From the NCBI GenBank assembly GCA_001695595.3, contig MBPM02000045.1, positions 310,001 through 374,000 on the forward strand: a stretch of 64,000 nucleotides of DNA. The letters are read 5' to 3'. The notes beneath the pieces are model-generated. The model made no database searches and was not told the DNA's origin. It saw nothing but the letters and a program-made list of their open reading frames with translations. The number at the start of each line of letters is the position of its first letter. Position 1 is the stretch's first letter. Source of the stretch: Plasmopara viticola. Taxonomy: Eukaryota; Oomycota; Peronosporomycetes; Peronosporales; Peronosporaceae. Both the position numbers and the translations under genes were made by a program. Below, one piece after another: positions 44,550 to 56,200 of the stretch.

Positions 44550-47367
44550 GGCCCGCTTTTCGCTACCTCTATTTTGCTTGGTGTCCACCACACCACTCCA
44601 ATTAGACTATCTCGACGCAGAGGAATCAGCAAGATCTGAAGAGTTGCAAAAGGGCGATAAATAAAATGAAAAGAGATATGGAGACGGCGATGAAAAAACT
44701 CACAGCGGTACATAACAAGCTGAAGTTTTACCAAATTTGGGCTTATCTGACACCAACCGAGGAGTTTCAAACATTAGCTGCCGATCTCGCAGTGCACAGG
44801 AAAGACCAGGAATTGTTTTGGACACAAAAGACGATACGATGAGCTTCTCATGTAAATTGCTTCATCTCGACTTCAGTTTCATTTGCAATTCTTTGCCCTA
44901 CATGTTGCACGCACAGCACAAGCTACTGCAAGCATGTTCCTTCACTTTCATTCGCTGCATCGCGATACGTTCATCGTAACCACTCCACTGTTTCTTATAA
45001 GTTTCTGCATTTTACTACTATTTCATAAAGTATCTTCAAGCAGACCGTCTCCACCGCTGAACCTCTTTGGCTAAAACACAAACGAATCGTGTTTAAAAAG
45101 TCAAATAAACAGGACCGTGTCTCTCAAGGCGCAGGCGTTGAAGATCTCAATTGCAGTGCCAGCAATGCCGAGGTCAATGCCGAGGTCCGCTTGTTGAACT
45201 TTCGCGCCGACGTTGCTGTCAAGATGAGCTTCTTACCAGCCTGACTAAACTCGGGCGTCGTGATGCTGTTTGGGAGATTGCGTGGGTCCGAAATGTCAAA
45301 TTTAGCATCTGCACGAGAAATCGTGCTGCCTTTTGCGCCAATCTGAAGAATCAGGCTCTCCTTTTTGTAGCCTGTAAGACAATTGCCGCGCAGCACAAAT
45401 TACCGCTTCTTGGAGACCTGCTGCTTGCCACCTTGAGCATCCCTTGTGAGCACGTAAAAGGCAGGATAGCACGCGTCCAAATGACAGGTCCAATAAAGTT
45501 ATCAATCAAGACGTAGTCTGTCTTGCTTGTGGAAATTATAAGCTTTTGGGACTTGGACCGCAAGCTCACAGTGACAATTTATGAGCACATAATTTCGTCC
45601 TCCAATAAATTCGTGTCTTTATTGACAAACCAAGCCGTTCGTGGTTGGTCAGCAAGAGATGGAAACGTTTCTTGCGCTTAAGCGGCACGGGTATAGCCAG
45701 TAAAGTGCACTCTCGAGCCTTAAGTAAATTATCCCAAAGCCTCATAAATCGCACGAGGGCCACAGATGCATTGTTATTCTTTCGCTTGACAGCACAACAC
45801 ACGTCTGGTCGCATCGCAAGCAGCATATCCTTTTACATATCCACTCTTTTGGATTCAGCGCGCCGTCAGTGCCCAATCCGTCACAAAAAATGAGCATTCC
45901 ATCCACAAGCATATACTCCCCGTCAACGCAACTCATCATATCGCCGCCGAGCCACATCGTGATCCAAAACTGTCTACATTGCTCAATCGAGGTGATTGTG
46001 CGGCCGTGAGTGCGAACGAAAGTCGGTTGGTCATGACATTCATGGATATCCCAGGCGTTGGAGGCATGATCTTTGATTGCAATAAGACGACTATAATGCG
46101 ACCAAGTAAGCTAATAGCACGGTGATACTCGAGTCCATTCATCACGTCTCCGTCTACAGCATGCACGATGTCAGAGATGCGTACGCCATGAGCTTCAGCA
46201 TAGCCTACGATGGTTGGGTGTGCCATGGGCAAGTCCTTGACCACAACAATCACATCGTCTGTCGTGACCGTCATACTGAAACAAGCTCCTCGAAATTTAA
46301 CTGCGAACAATTGATCGCGTCGAAACGGACGAAAGAAGTGGATACACAATGGACGCGTCAGCGACTGTAGCATCTGGATGACATTGTCGTAGCTGCGCCC
46401 AACAGTCCTTGCGCCATTTGCAAATGACGTCGTTAAGCTGAATCTGTCCACTGGCTTCTACCTTGCCGAGTGCACTGTTCGGTTGACGTTTGAAGTGACT
46501 GACAATCACACTTTTAATTTGTTCTCGAATCGTCATGCCTAACGATCGGTCTTGATAAATAACTTCAAAGACCTCGCTTGGCTTCATGGGCGCCAGCGCT
46601 TCAGTTTTTGGCGAGAGACAGAGACCAATAGCAGTCGCCAGACTGAGGGTCGATATTTTGTAGAATTACCACCCCAACTAAGTTTGCAAAGCTGGTCCGA
46701 ATCAACAATTTTCTTCGCCAATAATTGCTCGAATTGCATGTAGCGTACTTTTCCCGACGCATTTCGTGAGGACAGACCTGACGCGATAGACCTCAGTGAG
46801 CACTTTGTTATATAAATGCAGCTCACATACGCACCTTGGAGAGGCCGGTGAGGGCGTTGCCCACACTGGCATAAATGGGCCCGTTCGGTTTCTTCACTGA
46901 TCCCGGCAAAGCTTGTGGCTTTTGCTGCGCCAGAACTTTGCTCTTTCCCCGTGAAAAGACGCCCGACGTTGCTGTATTGCAGCTATTACACGCCCCATTT
47001 TCTTCTGCGCAAACTTATGCAATGCAGTCTAACAAGACTCTGATGTCCTCTCATGCGAAGGAGACTCTAAAATCGCACGATAGCCAAACTCAGACATTAA
47101 TTGTCAAGCCTAAGTATTAGTTACTAGCAGCCGCACCATAGATGAAGCAGTTGTTGTGGCTTCCATCTTTGCCGTTGCTGCAAATGTGTCGAGCTCACGG
47201 CGAAAAGCTTTCCTGTACAGCAAGCAATATTAGCATTTGCATCCAACAGAAAAGACGATGATCGCGCGATAGTACCTACTCTGCGTCGAACAGACTTCCA
47301 CGCTTTTAGTTGAAGTGGTGTGGTGGACACAACGGAAGATTGAGACGGGGGCTGGTTAGCGGCTCCC
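44550..47367 (-). mobile_element. Pack-MULE-like element carrying a host gene fragment
   Basis: Effector 5' flank on both sides is interrupted by this 2818-bp segment, bounded by the 9-bp direct repeat CTTATTTAA. Its right end, read inward, is GGGAGCCGCTAACCAG, close to the MULE terminus GGGAGCCATTACCTGACC at 30968. Its left end is GGCCCGCTTTTCGCTACC. A subterminal inverted pair TGTCCACCACACCACT lies at about 44583-44598 and 47315-47330. A 9-bp duplication and such ends fit the Mutator superfamily. There is no transposase inside. The cargo is a decayed PDZ-type gene, so it is best read as a gene-capturing non-autonomous MULE. Confidence 0.72.
45124..47020 (-). pseudogene. Captured, decayed PDZ-PDZ-PH-like gene fragment
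   Basis: Conceptual translation on the minus strand gives, in order, ACNSCNTATSGVFSRGKSK and NGPIYASVGNALTGLSK (about 47000-46825). An intron-like gap of about 65 bases with GTGCGT and TCAG ends follows, then SGKVRYMQFEQLLAKKI (about 46770-46720). A first PDZ-like domain follows (SLGMTIREQIKSVIVSHF, ALGKVEASGQIQLNDVI, then after one frameshift GARTVGRSYDNVIQMLQSL). A second is AVKFRGACFSMTV to GYAEAHGVRISDIVHAVDGD (about 46320-46120). Downstream, LKRKKRFHLLLTNHERL (about 45680-45630) and KLIISTSKTDYVLID (about 45540-45500) resemble strands of a PDK1-type PH domain. Several shifts and stops exclude a full protein. A retained intron would mean capture from genomic DNA. The parental host gene is not in this window. 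Confidence 0.6.
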
Positions 47368-47376
47368 CTTATTTAA
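47368..47376. repeat. Target-site duplication (right), 9 bp
   Basis: Second copy of CTTATTTAA, the partner of 44541-44549. Confidence 0.75.
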
Positions 47377-48190
47377 TTAGCGCGATTTTGTGTGGGGTGA
47401 TAAATAGTAGACTTCCGTGCCCAAGTATTTTAGCCACCACAAGATACAGGAGAGAGACGATGAGCTTTGCAACTTACCGGTTCTGTTCTTATAAGGGGCG
47501 CACTATCTGATGAACAATTAAGCTGGTGAGCGATCAGATAATTTATATCCAGAGCAACTTGAACAATGTGCGTTGGTATCTTTATGCGGGCTAATTCTAC
47601 AAATTTGATTTAGCTTTAGATGCTGTACCGTAAGCAAGTACTTACCTCACATTATGGCGTCCGTAAGATTGTCTTGCAGGCCAATCAAACCACACGGTCT
47701 TTACCACAACAAAGCAGTGCCAGTATGTACTGCATTTGTAAACCCATGTACCAGTACTCGGGAGGGGAAAGACGCAGTCATCCGACTTGACTTTTGCTCC
47801 TCAAAGCTGCTGACAAATCTTAAGATACAATGATAGATTAAAATTAGATAGCTTGTCTATACAAGATTCACTTACTGAGAGATAAATGTTAGACATGCGG
47901 CAACAGTTGCTGCAAACTAAAGTCCCAAAGGTAATCACGGGAGCGAACCGAGTGGCGCTCTCCTCAGTGTGCCAAGCATTGGGCATTTGAGATCATTATA
48001 TGCATGTTGTGAACGAAACGAACAGTGATGGCGCTGACGTAGTGCGACTGCTGACAACTATTTCGATAACGAAAAAGCTTAATTTTGTAAAACATAAAAG
48101 CTAAAAAGAATAAGGTGTTCACAAAATGGGTAAAAGCGATAAAGTTCCTGCATAAATTGCACCTAGTCGCCAAAACTAAAATCAAGACCA
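47377..48190 (-). repeat. Shared 5' flank of effector unit (copy 5, distal)
   Basis: It resumes the flank after the inserted element. Landmarks are AAAGCAGTGCCAGTATG near 47711 (41230), GGTAATCACGGGAGCGAA near 47930 (41498) and CAGTGATGGCGCTGACG near 48022. No gene is evident. Confidence 0.6.
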
Positions 48191-51100
48191 CAAAACGAAT
48201 TTGATTATTAAATAGGCTAAATTTAAACCGTAGTAGTTTGCACGTTTTCGACCAAGACTAGTGAACATTTATTTATCAAACACCTTCCTACACGTCTAAT
48301 CTGTGCAAGGTGTTGCATGAGCCGGTCACACCTGATTGCTCTTCGTTATGTATCCCACGACTACGTAGGTGGTAAGTCACCCGAAACCTTACAATGGATC
48401 CAAAGGAGTCAAACACCTACTAACAATCATCGGATGCGTAGTTCGCGCTGCTCGGGAGACTTGTTGACTTCTATGAGACCAAAGAGGTGAATGAACTTGC
48501 AATCACATCAGTCGCCAAGCATCTGGGTCGCGTCAAGGTCTTCAAGCTCTACGATCATAATGTTTGTTTTAGCAGCAGTAGCAACGGCGTCAGTGCCCGC
48601 CGTGAGGCTTAAGCCAATGAAGCTCAATGTTAAAGAAAAGGAAAGCTAGAACCTTTTTTCCGTATAAAGGTTAAAAACTGGTTTGAAAGCAATCTTAATC
48701 ACGGATGATTACGTGTGTGTGACGTTGGCAGTCGGAGGCCGATTTGAGATCGAGGCACTACCCGTATGAATACTTTGCCAGAGGGCTTCGTGAAGTGGGA
48801 TTTTACAAAGGAGCAGATACGTCCATTCATGAGCCAAAAGTAATAACGGCTTTCGAGGGCCACTATCTGACAAACTAGAGGTCGGTGAGCTCATGGACGG
48901 CTTAAACGAAGATCGGCCTCGCACTCACCTTTTTCGTGTGCAGAAAGCAACATCAAAGGTTTGTTTTTGAACATTAAAATGGCCACAAAGAGACTTGCTC
49001 CGTTGAATACCGTCGAAGGCAGCCTCTTTTTGTGAAAGTGATCGGTCTTTCATCAAATTACAAAGTTGGTTCCGAGTAAAGCCGCACCCGCTTCTTTGGC
49101 TGCGACAAACATGGGTAGGGAAGACGTGTGGCTCATTTAAGGGCTTTGCAGGGTCGCTGTCCGAAGCTGCACGCTCAGAGCCAGTGAAATGCCGGTCAAT
49201 AGTAGGGTCGGGTCGCCTTCTAGAGAAAAATCAAGTTTTCAAAATGTGAGCAAGGTTGATACACGCCATAGACAATTAGCCCCGAAGCGTTTGGGAAGCT
49301 CTTGACAAAGATGCAGGCAGCATTCAACACCTGGTTGTATTCGCACCAATAAAATTTCATTACAAGTCTTCGTTCAATAGCAAATGACTGCGTGCGAACA
49401 AAAGATTGCGGTCAGCTAAAATACGTCAAGTTATGGTCGCAGAGGGAGTCGCAAAAGCAGGTCAGTTTCGGTTTGACTGGGTAATCGGGCGCCACTTATA
49501 AATTTTGGAGCTGGAAGGACCTGGCTATGAGAAATTCAAACTTTAATAGTTGAAAGAATTATCTTGTTTGGCATAGACAAGTACGACTTGATTCTGTGCA
49601 TGCCAAAGAAAAAAAGGATGAATCCTAAAAAAAGTAGTGGTGCAAGACTATGGTTTTATCTGCCCAACTTCACACGACAGAGCTTTAGTGTGATTTGTTT
49701 GCCCCACTGTTGCAAAACAACGAGTTTGAAAATAGACTTAGGCATTTACACGCCTGAAGTCAATATGGAAGATAATAAGGTGCTGATGTTTTTCCAAGGG
49801 TGACGCAACGAAGTTTTTCAGCGTTTGTTCGGCGGGTAGCAAGTCCCACTATTAGATTAAACTTTCAATGATGCTTATAATCTTCCCCTGATTGCAGAAA
49901 GCCTTGCTCCATCGGCGGACAACAGCATTGCACCACCAGCTGTGGGCCACTAAGTTCTTTAAGCTAAAAGACTAGGTCTCCAGGGAGGTAATAAGATATC
50001 ACCAAAATCGTGTAGAGTAACTCCACTAAAACGAAATGAAGACGCGATTCGAAATCAACGTTTGGCTATCATAAACGACCTCGTCTTTACCAAAACAGAA
50101 CTTAACCTTATGAATAGATGTCAGCTCATCTTGAGCTGTGTCGCGGAAGGTGTGCCCCGGTGTGAGGCACTGTCTGGGGCTTCAGATTTACCGAGCCTCA
50201 AACTACCCAAAGCTACTGAGCCCTTGGCCAAATAAAAACTCCTAGAATAGGTATGGTTTTAGATGCAAGCCTCTCTTAAAATTAAAATCCAAATTTTCGT
50301 TCGGACAAAGATGCGTTGCATTAGTCTCATTAGCAGATTTCCAATGCGGCTTAGCGTACATACCATGAAAAGTATCAAGGATCTGGTATTCTATCCCTCT
50401 AGATGTGTGGTCCAGAAACCCAACATTAACCTATCACTAAAAAGTGGAATGAGGGTAAGTTTGAGCTTAGATAAGCCATGAAGTGTTATGTCACCAGGCA
50501 ATATCCAATTTTATACGAACAATGTGAGATCAATTATGAAATTTCTTTTTATCGATTTTTACCCCTTGATGAGAAAAAGTATGCCGCACGATAATTAAAG
50601 TCGTATTTTGACAAGAGAAAACACTGTTTTATCTTCACAGAGGCTTTCCCAAACGACTCGGGTGCAGATGCTGCTAGATGCAGCAGCTATTTGCTTGAAG
50701 AAAGAGCAAGTTCAGAAATTGGGTGATTACTCAAAAACTTTCAAAGATGGATTAGACGGAAATGGCTGTTAGAAAGGTATGTGGATGTAGTGCCACACGC
50801 TTTTGCGTAGGTCAGATGAGTTGGGCCACATCAGCAGCATTGGAAACTATATCGACCAACAAATTCGCTAGGATATAAAACGAATGTCAATTTATGTGAT
50901 TTTAATCTGGGGCGGAAGGCGCCAAAGTCGACTTTAACACCGCAATAGCCAAAATAAATGCATCGCTATCAGATTTAGGGAGGCTGTTTACATTACGCTG
51001 CGCCGTCAATTACATCTTTAGTCGTTGTACCACATTTGAAGATTTAAAATGATTTACCATTTGAGGGTACATGTTGCTCTGATTAGCGGTCGTTTTATCG

Positions 51101-51722
51101 AGAACAGGCTGTTCTTTTAGTCTCAACAACGCATCGATGGTGTTACATATACACATGGATGGATGAGTTTGTGAGAAGCTATGAAATGTGCCAGAAAATT
51201 ATTTTCGCGCTTTACGCGCTGAAATCATTGCAGAGCCTGACCGTACCTGCGGACTATTGGAAGTCCATAAGACTCGACTATATCTTTGGCTTAGCAAAAT
51301 TAATGGCAACACGGGCACCATGCCGCCACAGCAGGAGAGTGCAGCTGGCACCTGCATTAGTGAAGAGAAGACAGCAGAACGTTTAATGTTTAAGACCACG
51401 GTCTTCCAGACAGGTTCCTTTACCAACGCTTTTTTGTAATTGCTGCTGAACACTTTCGACATGTGACAATTCACAGACACGTGGTCCGATAAAATAGATC
51501 AACCTTGTGCTAAAAGGATCATTGTACCGAACGTGCGTTATATTTTCGCATTTGTGGACATATAAGCTATTTGTAGTTGAGTTGCCATGGCTCACAAAGT
51601 CATGAGCTTTATTTCATTATATAAACACCCTACAGAATTTTCAGATTTAAGAGCACGAATTTTGGGGGGGGGTCTCTATCTTCCAAGTTTGTCAGCTTTC
51701 ATATAAAAACAATAAAGTGACT
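48190..51722 (+). mobile_element. Ty3/gypsy retrotransposon relic C
   Basis: Gag-like matches lie at 48390-48600. A protease/RT-linker segment (DKYDLILCMPKKK) is at about 49580-49620. The integrase zinc-binding and core region is at 51160-51440: VRSYEMCQK, then ADYWKSIRLDYIFGLAK, then in the next frame AERLMFKTTVFQTGSFTNAF. The CxxC-less but otherwise typical order of this segment identifies Ty3/gypsy. Most of RT and RNase H is missing or unrecognisable between. From about 49560 inward it is the mirror image of relic D. Confidence 0.75.
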
Positions 51723-52049
51723 CTATTAATAGTTGGCTGAACATATTGAACGGGGCAAAAATGCAATATTCATCCGCTCAAAATAGACACATGGAGCTTT
51801 CCGGTTTACATGCATAAAGTCATCAAAGCATTTTGTCCTGAAGTATTGTATTTATTGGTACTAAACTGACCACTCGTAGATCAGCATCCATGAACAAGAT
51901 GAGCTATTATTTAATCGGACCACTTACATTTTAAAGGACTTGGGCCGAATTATACCATCTACTTTTTCCAAAACGCTGTCGACGCACCTAGCACTTACTA
52001 TGAGGAGTTAAGTGAGAAATTTCGATTAGCAAGACTTCTGGCCTTACGT

Positions 52050-53238
52050 GATCTCTGATCTTTTCCAAGCCCTTCTTAAAGTGCTGCCAAGGCGCTCTAT
52101 CCTGTTAGAATTGCGACTTCGGGCGGTCATACAGCGGCTGTCAGCTCCGCTGTTTTGGCCATAGAATGTGGGACTGAGTAATCGTAAACTTTTCACTTTA
52201 AGCGTCCGGCAATGCCTAAGGCTCACTTTGCAAGAAAGCGACATCCAGCGATAGTTAAAAAACCTCGCGCAAAGACGCGCAGCGATCGATCAGACTGTAT
52301 TTTTTAAATATTACATGCTAATAATTTTTTTTGTTAAGGGTAAACTAACCGCCAGGGCCGCAAACATTCGGTCACGCACGAGTCTATTTTTATCACGAAA
52401 AAGTAGAAAGACGAGGCAGAAGTGGCATCTTATGGCGCACCTTTGCCGCCAAGGCCAAAACCACTTCCTTGTGGTGTGGATAATGAAGTAGATATACTTT
52501 CACTGACAAGCCAAGATCTTCCTATGAAGTGGTGCGGTTGTGCCTTTCCCCAAAACTCATGGGAGTCAATGAAAAAGTTTTGAAAGAAGTGTCCGGGCGC
52601 CACTGCGCTCACTACGAATCTCAAGCACAACATGGCTGTTCTGCGATAGATTGCTTGTGTCAAGTGAGCGGGAGCTCATCACGATCAATATACTCAATTA
52701 TTCTCGAGCACGAGGCGCAGTCACACCGGAATGAATTTTGCTTACTTATAAATCTGCAGGGGAAAGTATAATTTCGTGCCCAACGATATGACTGTGATCG
52801 CCCGGAAAGCTACGATGGGTACCATGGATCCTCTAGCATTTGGACTGCGTCCTCGAAGTACGCTCAGCTTGAGGTGTGCGCAGCTCGGAACCAGCTAGAT
52901 ATCTTCGCAGGAATCTCTCACGTCGTACCCGTTGTACTTGCGCCCCATACATTGTCCGAGGATGACCGGAGGAATTTAAGCGTTGAATACACTAGTATTG
53001 AAGCTGTACTCTTGCCAATTACTTTACGATACCTTAAACGAAGTCGATGGACGAGTGGCGAGGTAACTTTGGCAAAGGTTTAATCAGTCGGCTCTCGTCG
53101 CTGCCTGCCAGTCTGCGACTTAAAATCTGCAACATCATGTTTTTTTATTTATCACTGAACGCGAGGGCTTCATCAGCGGTCACCAGGGACCTAGCGATGA
53201 GCTCAACTCGGGACAACCCTAGAGGCTTAAAGCTTTGA
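52050..53238 (+). repeat. Family R2 repeat copy between the two gypsy arms
   Basis: It is collinear with 1790-2930 and 35450-36540: CGCAAAGACGCGCAGCGATC near 52266, a block with ATGACTGTGATCGCCC near 52788, and LSVEYTSIEAVLL with RSRWTSGE (about 52976-53060). It ends exactly where relic D begins (53239) and fills most of the spacer of the inverted repeat. Confidence 0.55.
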
Positions 53239-56200
53239 AAATCACTCTATTGCTTTCTTATGAAAGCTGACAAACTTGGAAGATCAAAATTTCCCCCTCA
53301 AGTTCGTGCTCTTTAATCTGAAAAATCAGTAGGGTGTTTATATAAAGAAAATAAAGCTCATGATTTTGTGAGCCATGACAACTCAACTACAGATAGCTTA
53401 TATGTCCAGAAAGGTGAGATTTCAGCACACATTCTGTACAATGATCCTTTGAGCACAAGGTTGATCTATTTTATAGGACCACGTGTCTGTAGATTGTCAC
53501 ATGTCGAAAGTGTTCAGCGGCAATTACAAAAAAAGCGTTGGTAAACGAGCCTGTCTGGAAGACCGTGGTTTTAAACATTAAACGTTCTGCTGTTTTCTCT
53601 TCACTAATGCTGGTGCCAGCTGCACTCTCCTGCTGTGGCGGCATGGTGCCCGTGTTGCCATTAATTTTGCTAAGCCAAAGATATAGTCGAGTCTTATGGA
53701 CTTCCAATAGTCCGCAGGTACGGTCAGGCTCTGCAATGATTTCAGCGGGTAAAGCGCGAAAATAATTTTCTGGCACATTTCATAGCTTCTCACAAATTCA
53801 TTCATCCACGTTTAATGTAACACCACCGATGTGTTGTTAAGACCAATAGAACATCCTATTCTCGATAAAACGACCGCTAATTAAAGCAACATGTACCCCC
53901 AAATGGTGAATCATTTCAAATCTTCAAATGTGGTACAACGACTAAAGATGTAATTGACGGCGCAGCGTAATGTAAACAGCCACCCTAAATCTGATAGCGA
54001 TGCATTTATTTTGGCTATTGCGGTGTTTCAAAGTCGACTTTGGCGCCTTCCACCACAGATTAAAATCACATAAATTGGCATTTGTTTTATATCCTAGCAG
54101 ATTTGTTGGTCGATAGAGTTTCCAATCCTGCTGATGTGGCCTAACTCATCTGACCAACGCGAAGCGTGTTAGCAAGCACGCTACTTTTTCCAAACTTTCA
54201 TTCATTGCGGACATAGTTATTCGCAAAGAATGACAACTATTTTGTCATTTTTTTGGGCAAGATGAACGAACTTTATCGCTGTTCACAGGAATGTGCGGCC
54301 TAAAAAAATACAAAGGGCATAGAGTAAGATTAGCTTGCTCATGGTTTCGTTTTAGCTTGCAATGATTCCCATCGATGGAGTCTTCAGAAGCGTCGCAAAA
54401 GACGCTTGACGGCTTTGTAAAGTACGAAAAGTCAAGACTGGTGCTAGTTTTGTTACAATAATCTACTAATATAGATCTGGCTTTTTGCTAGACCGGCATA
54501 CTCGACGCTGTACTTGTACAAGCAATTTGGTACACCTGGTCAATACCTCAAGTGTCGCGCCGGCCAAGGCAAGATAAATTTCACTTCGTCTGATCCCCAT
54601 GGTTGTTATAAAAGCAGCCGAGGTTTTTTTAAACTGCCGCATGGACGCGTTATCGATGTTATGTAAAGTTTGGTGGTCCTCGTGACCTCAAAAACTTGCC
54701 CCGTCAAGTCTTAACAGGTCTACATAGCCGACCAATTCTTTTACAATGAATATGGACGAATATATCGTCTTCGAGCAAAAGGATGTAATGCAGCTGTGTC
54801 ACAAGAAAGTGAAACCTCGCCAGGGCGTTAATTAATGTTGCTACGCCGCTGAGCGTACTCACCACCGTGAGGTACCCTCATTCGTTTTGGTAGTAGTATA
54901 TATATCGTGCTACCGAACATGCTATGAGGATATGCGTCCTTCTCTGGATAAGGCTATTATCAGATACCGCTGCGCTGACCAGCTCGTTACATGCTAAAAT
55001 ATACTGCCGTTTTTCCCACGTACAGAACAACGATAGTGGGTGACGAGTGCAGAAATTATGTCTTCTAAACCCAACCATTCCTTATCTTAGCATGACCCTA
55101 ATGGTTGTGTAGTCTCTACCATCGACTTCACGCGGCAGGAGAGTCATCGGTGTATGCAGATACATGAAAAGCGCGTCTCGACAGCGCTTTCGTGCGTCTG
55201 AGTGGCTTTTTCACGCAGATGGTGTAGCAGCGAATTTAATGTGACGAGATATATGAGTATCTCAAAGTTCCTCGAACCAAAACGACATGAGAGTACTGCA
55301 CATGCAGCCGCCCAGCGAACGACGGCAAATTAATCGAGCAACACAAACTTCGCATTCGGCGGAAGCCGATTTTTAAAAAATATGCGCTCGTCGCGTTTTT
55401 TCAAAGTGAAGTAATTCTTTCATCGATCTCTTCCTCCCGACCATTTTTATGAGACAATCATAGCAGCAATCATTCATCCGATCTTGAGATCGATATGCAC
55501 TAAAAAATTAAGCTAAAAAAACTCAAACTAAAAAGCGACAGATTCTGATGGTACATTGTGCTTATAATACCCCAAAGCTTTTGTTAATGCCGTGTTCTGG
55601 AGTTATGTAGGGTAACGAGAAAAGTAGATCTCGGATCAAATGCACTGATCACCGCGATAACCTGGCTGATTCGAAGCAGGCAAGACTTACCTATAATCTC
55701 TCGAGCTTTGACCGTATCACCTAAAATGCTCGTGTCATCCTCCACACATGGTGTGAACCAGGATTTTCATCGCCAGTATCCAATTGCAGGTACATTTAGT
55801 GCCGTGTGTGGCACTACATCCACATACCTTTCTCACAGCCATTTCCGTCTTATCCATCTTTAGAAGTTTTTGTGTAACCACCCAATTTCTGAACTTGCTC
55901 TTTCTTCAAGCAAATAGCTGCTGCATCTAGCAGCATCTGCACCCGAGTCGTTTGGGAAAGCCTCTGTAAAGATAAAACAGTGTTTTCTTTCGTCAAAAGT
56001 ACGACGTTAATTATCGTGCGGCATACTTTTTCTCATCAAGGGGTAAAAATCGATAAAAAGAAATTTCATAAATGATCTCACATTGTTCTTATAAAAATGA
56101 ATATTGCCTGGTAACATAACGCTTCATGGCTTGCCTAAGCTCAATCTAACCCTCATTCCACTTTCTAGTGATAGGTTGATGTTGGGTTTCTGGACCACAC

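Noticed and set aside
54169..55805. Calling this segment a DNA transposon
   Set aside because: No terminal inverted repeats or transposase motifs were seen, and a deletion in the other arm explains the difference as well.
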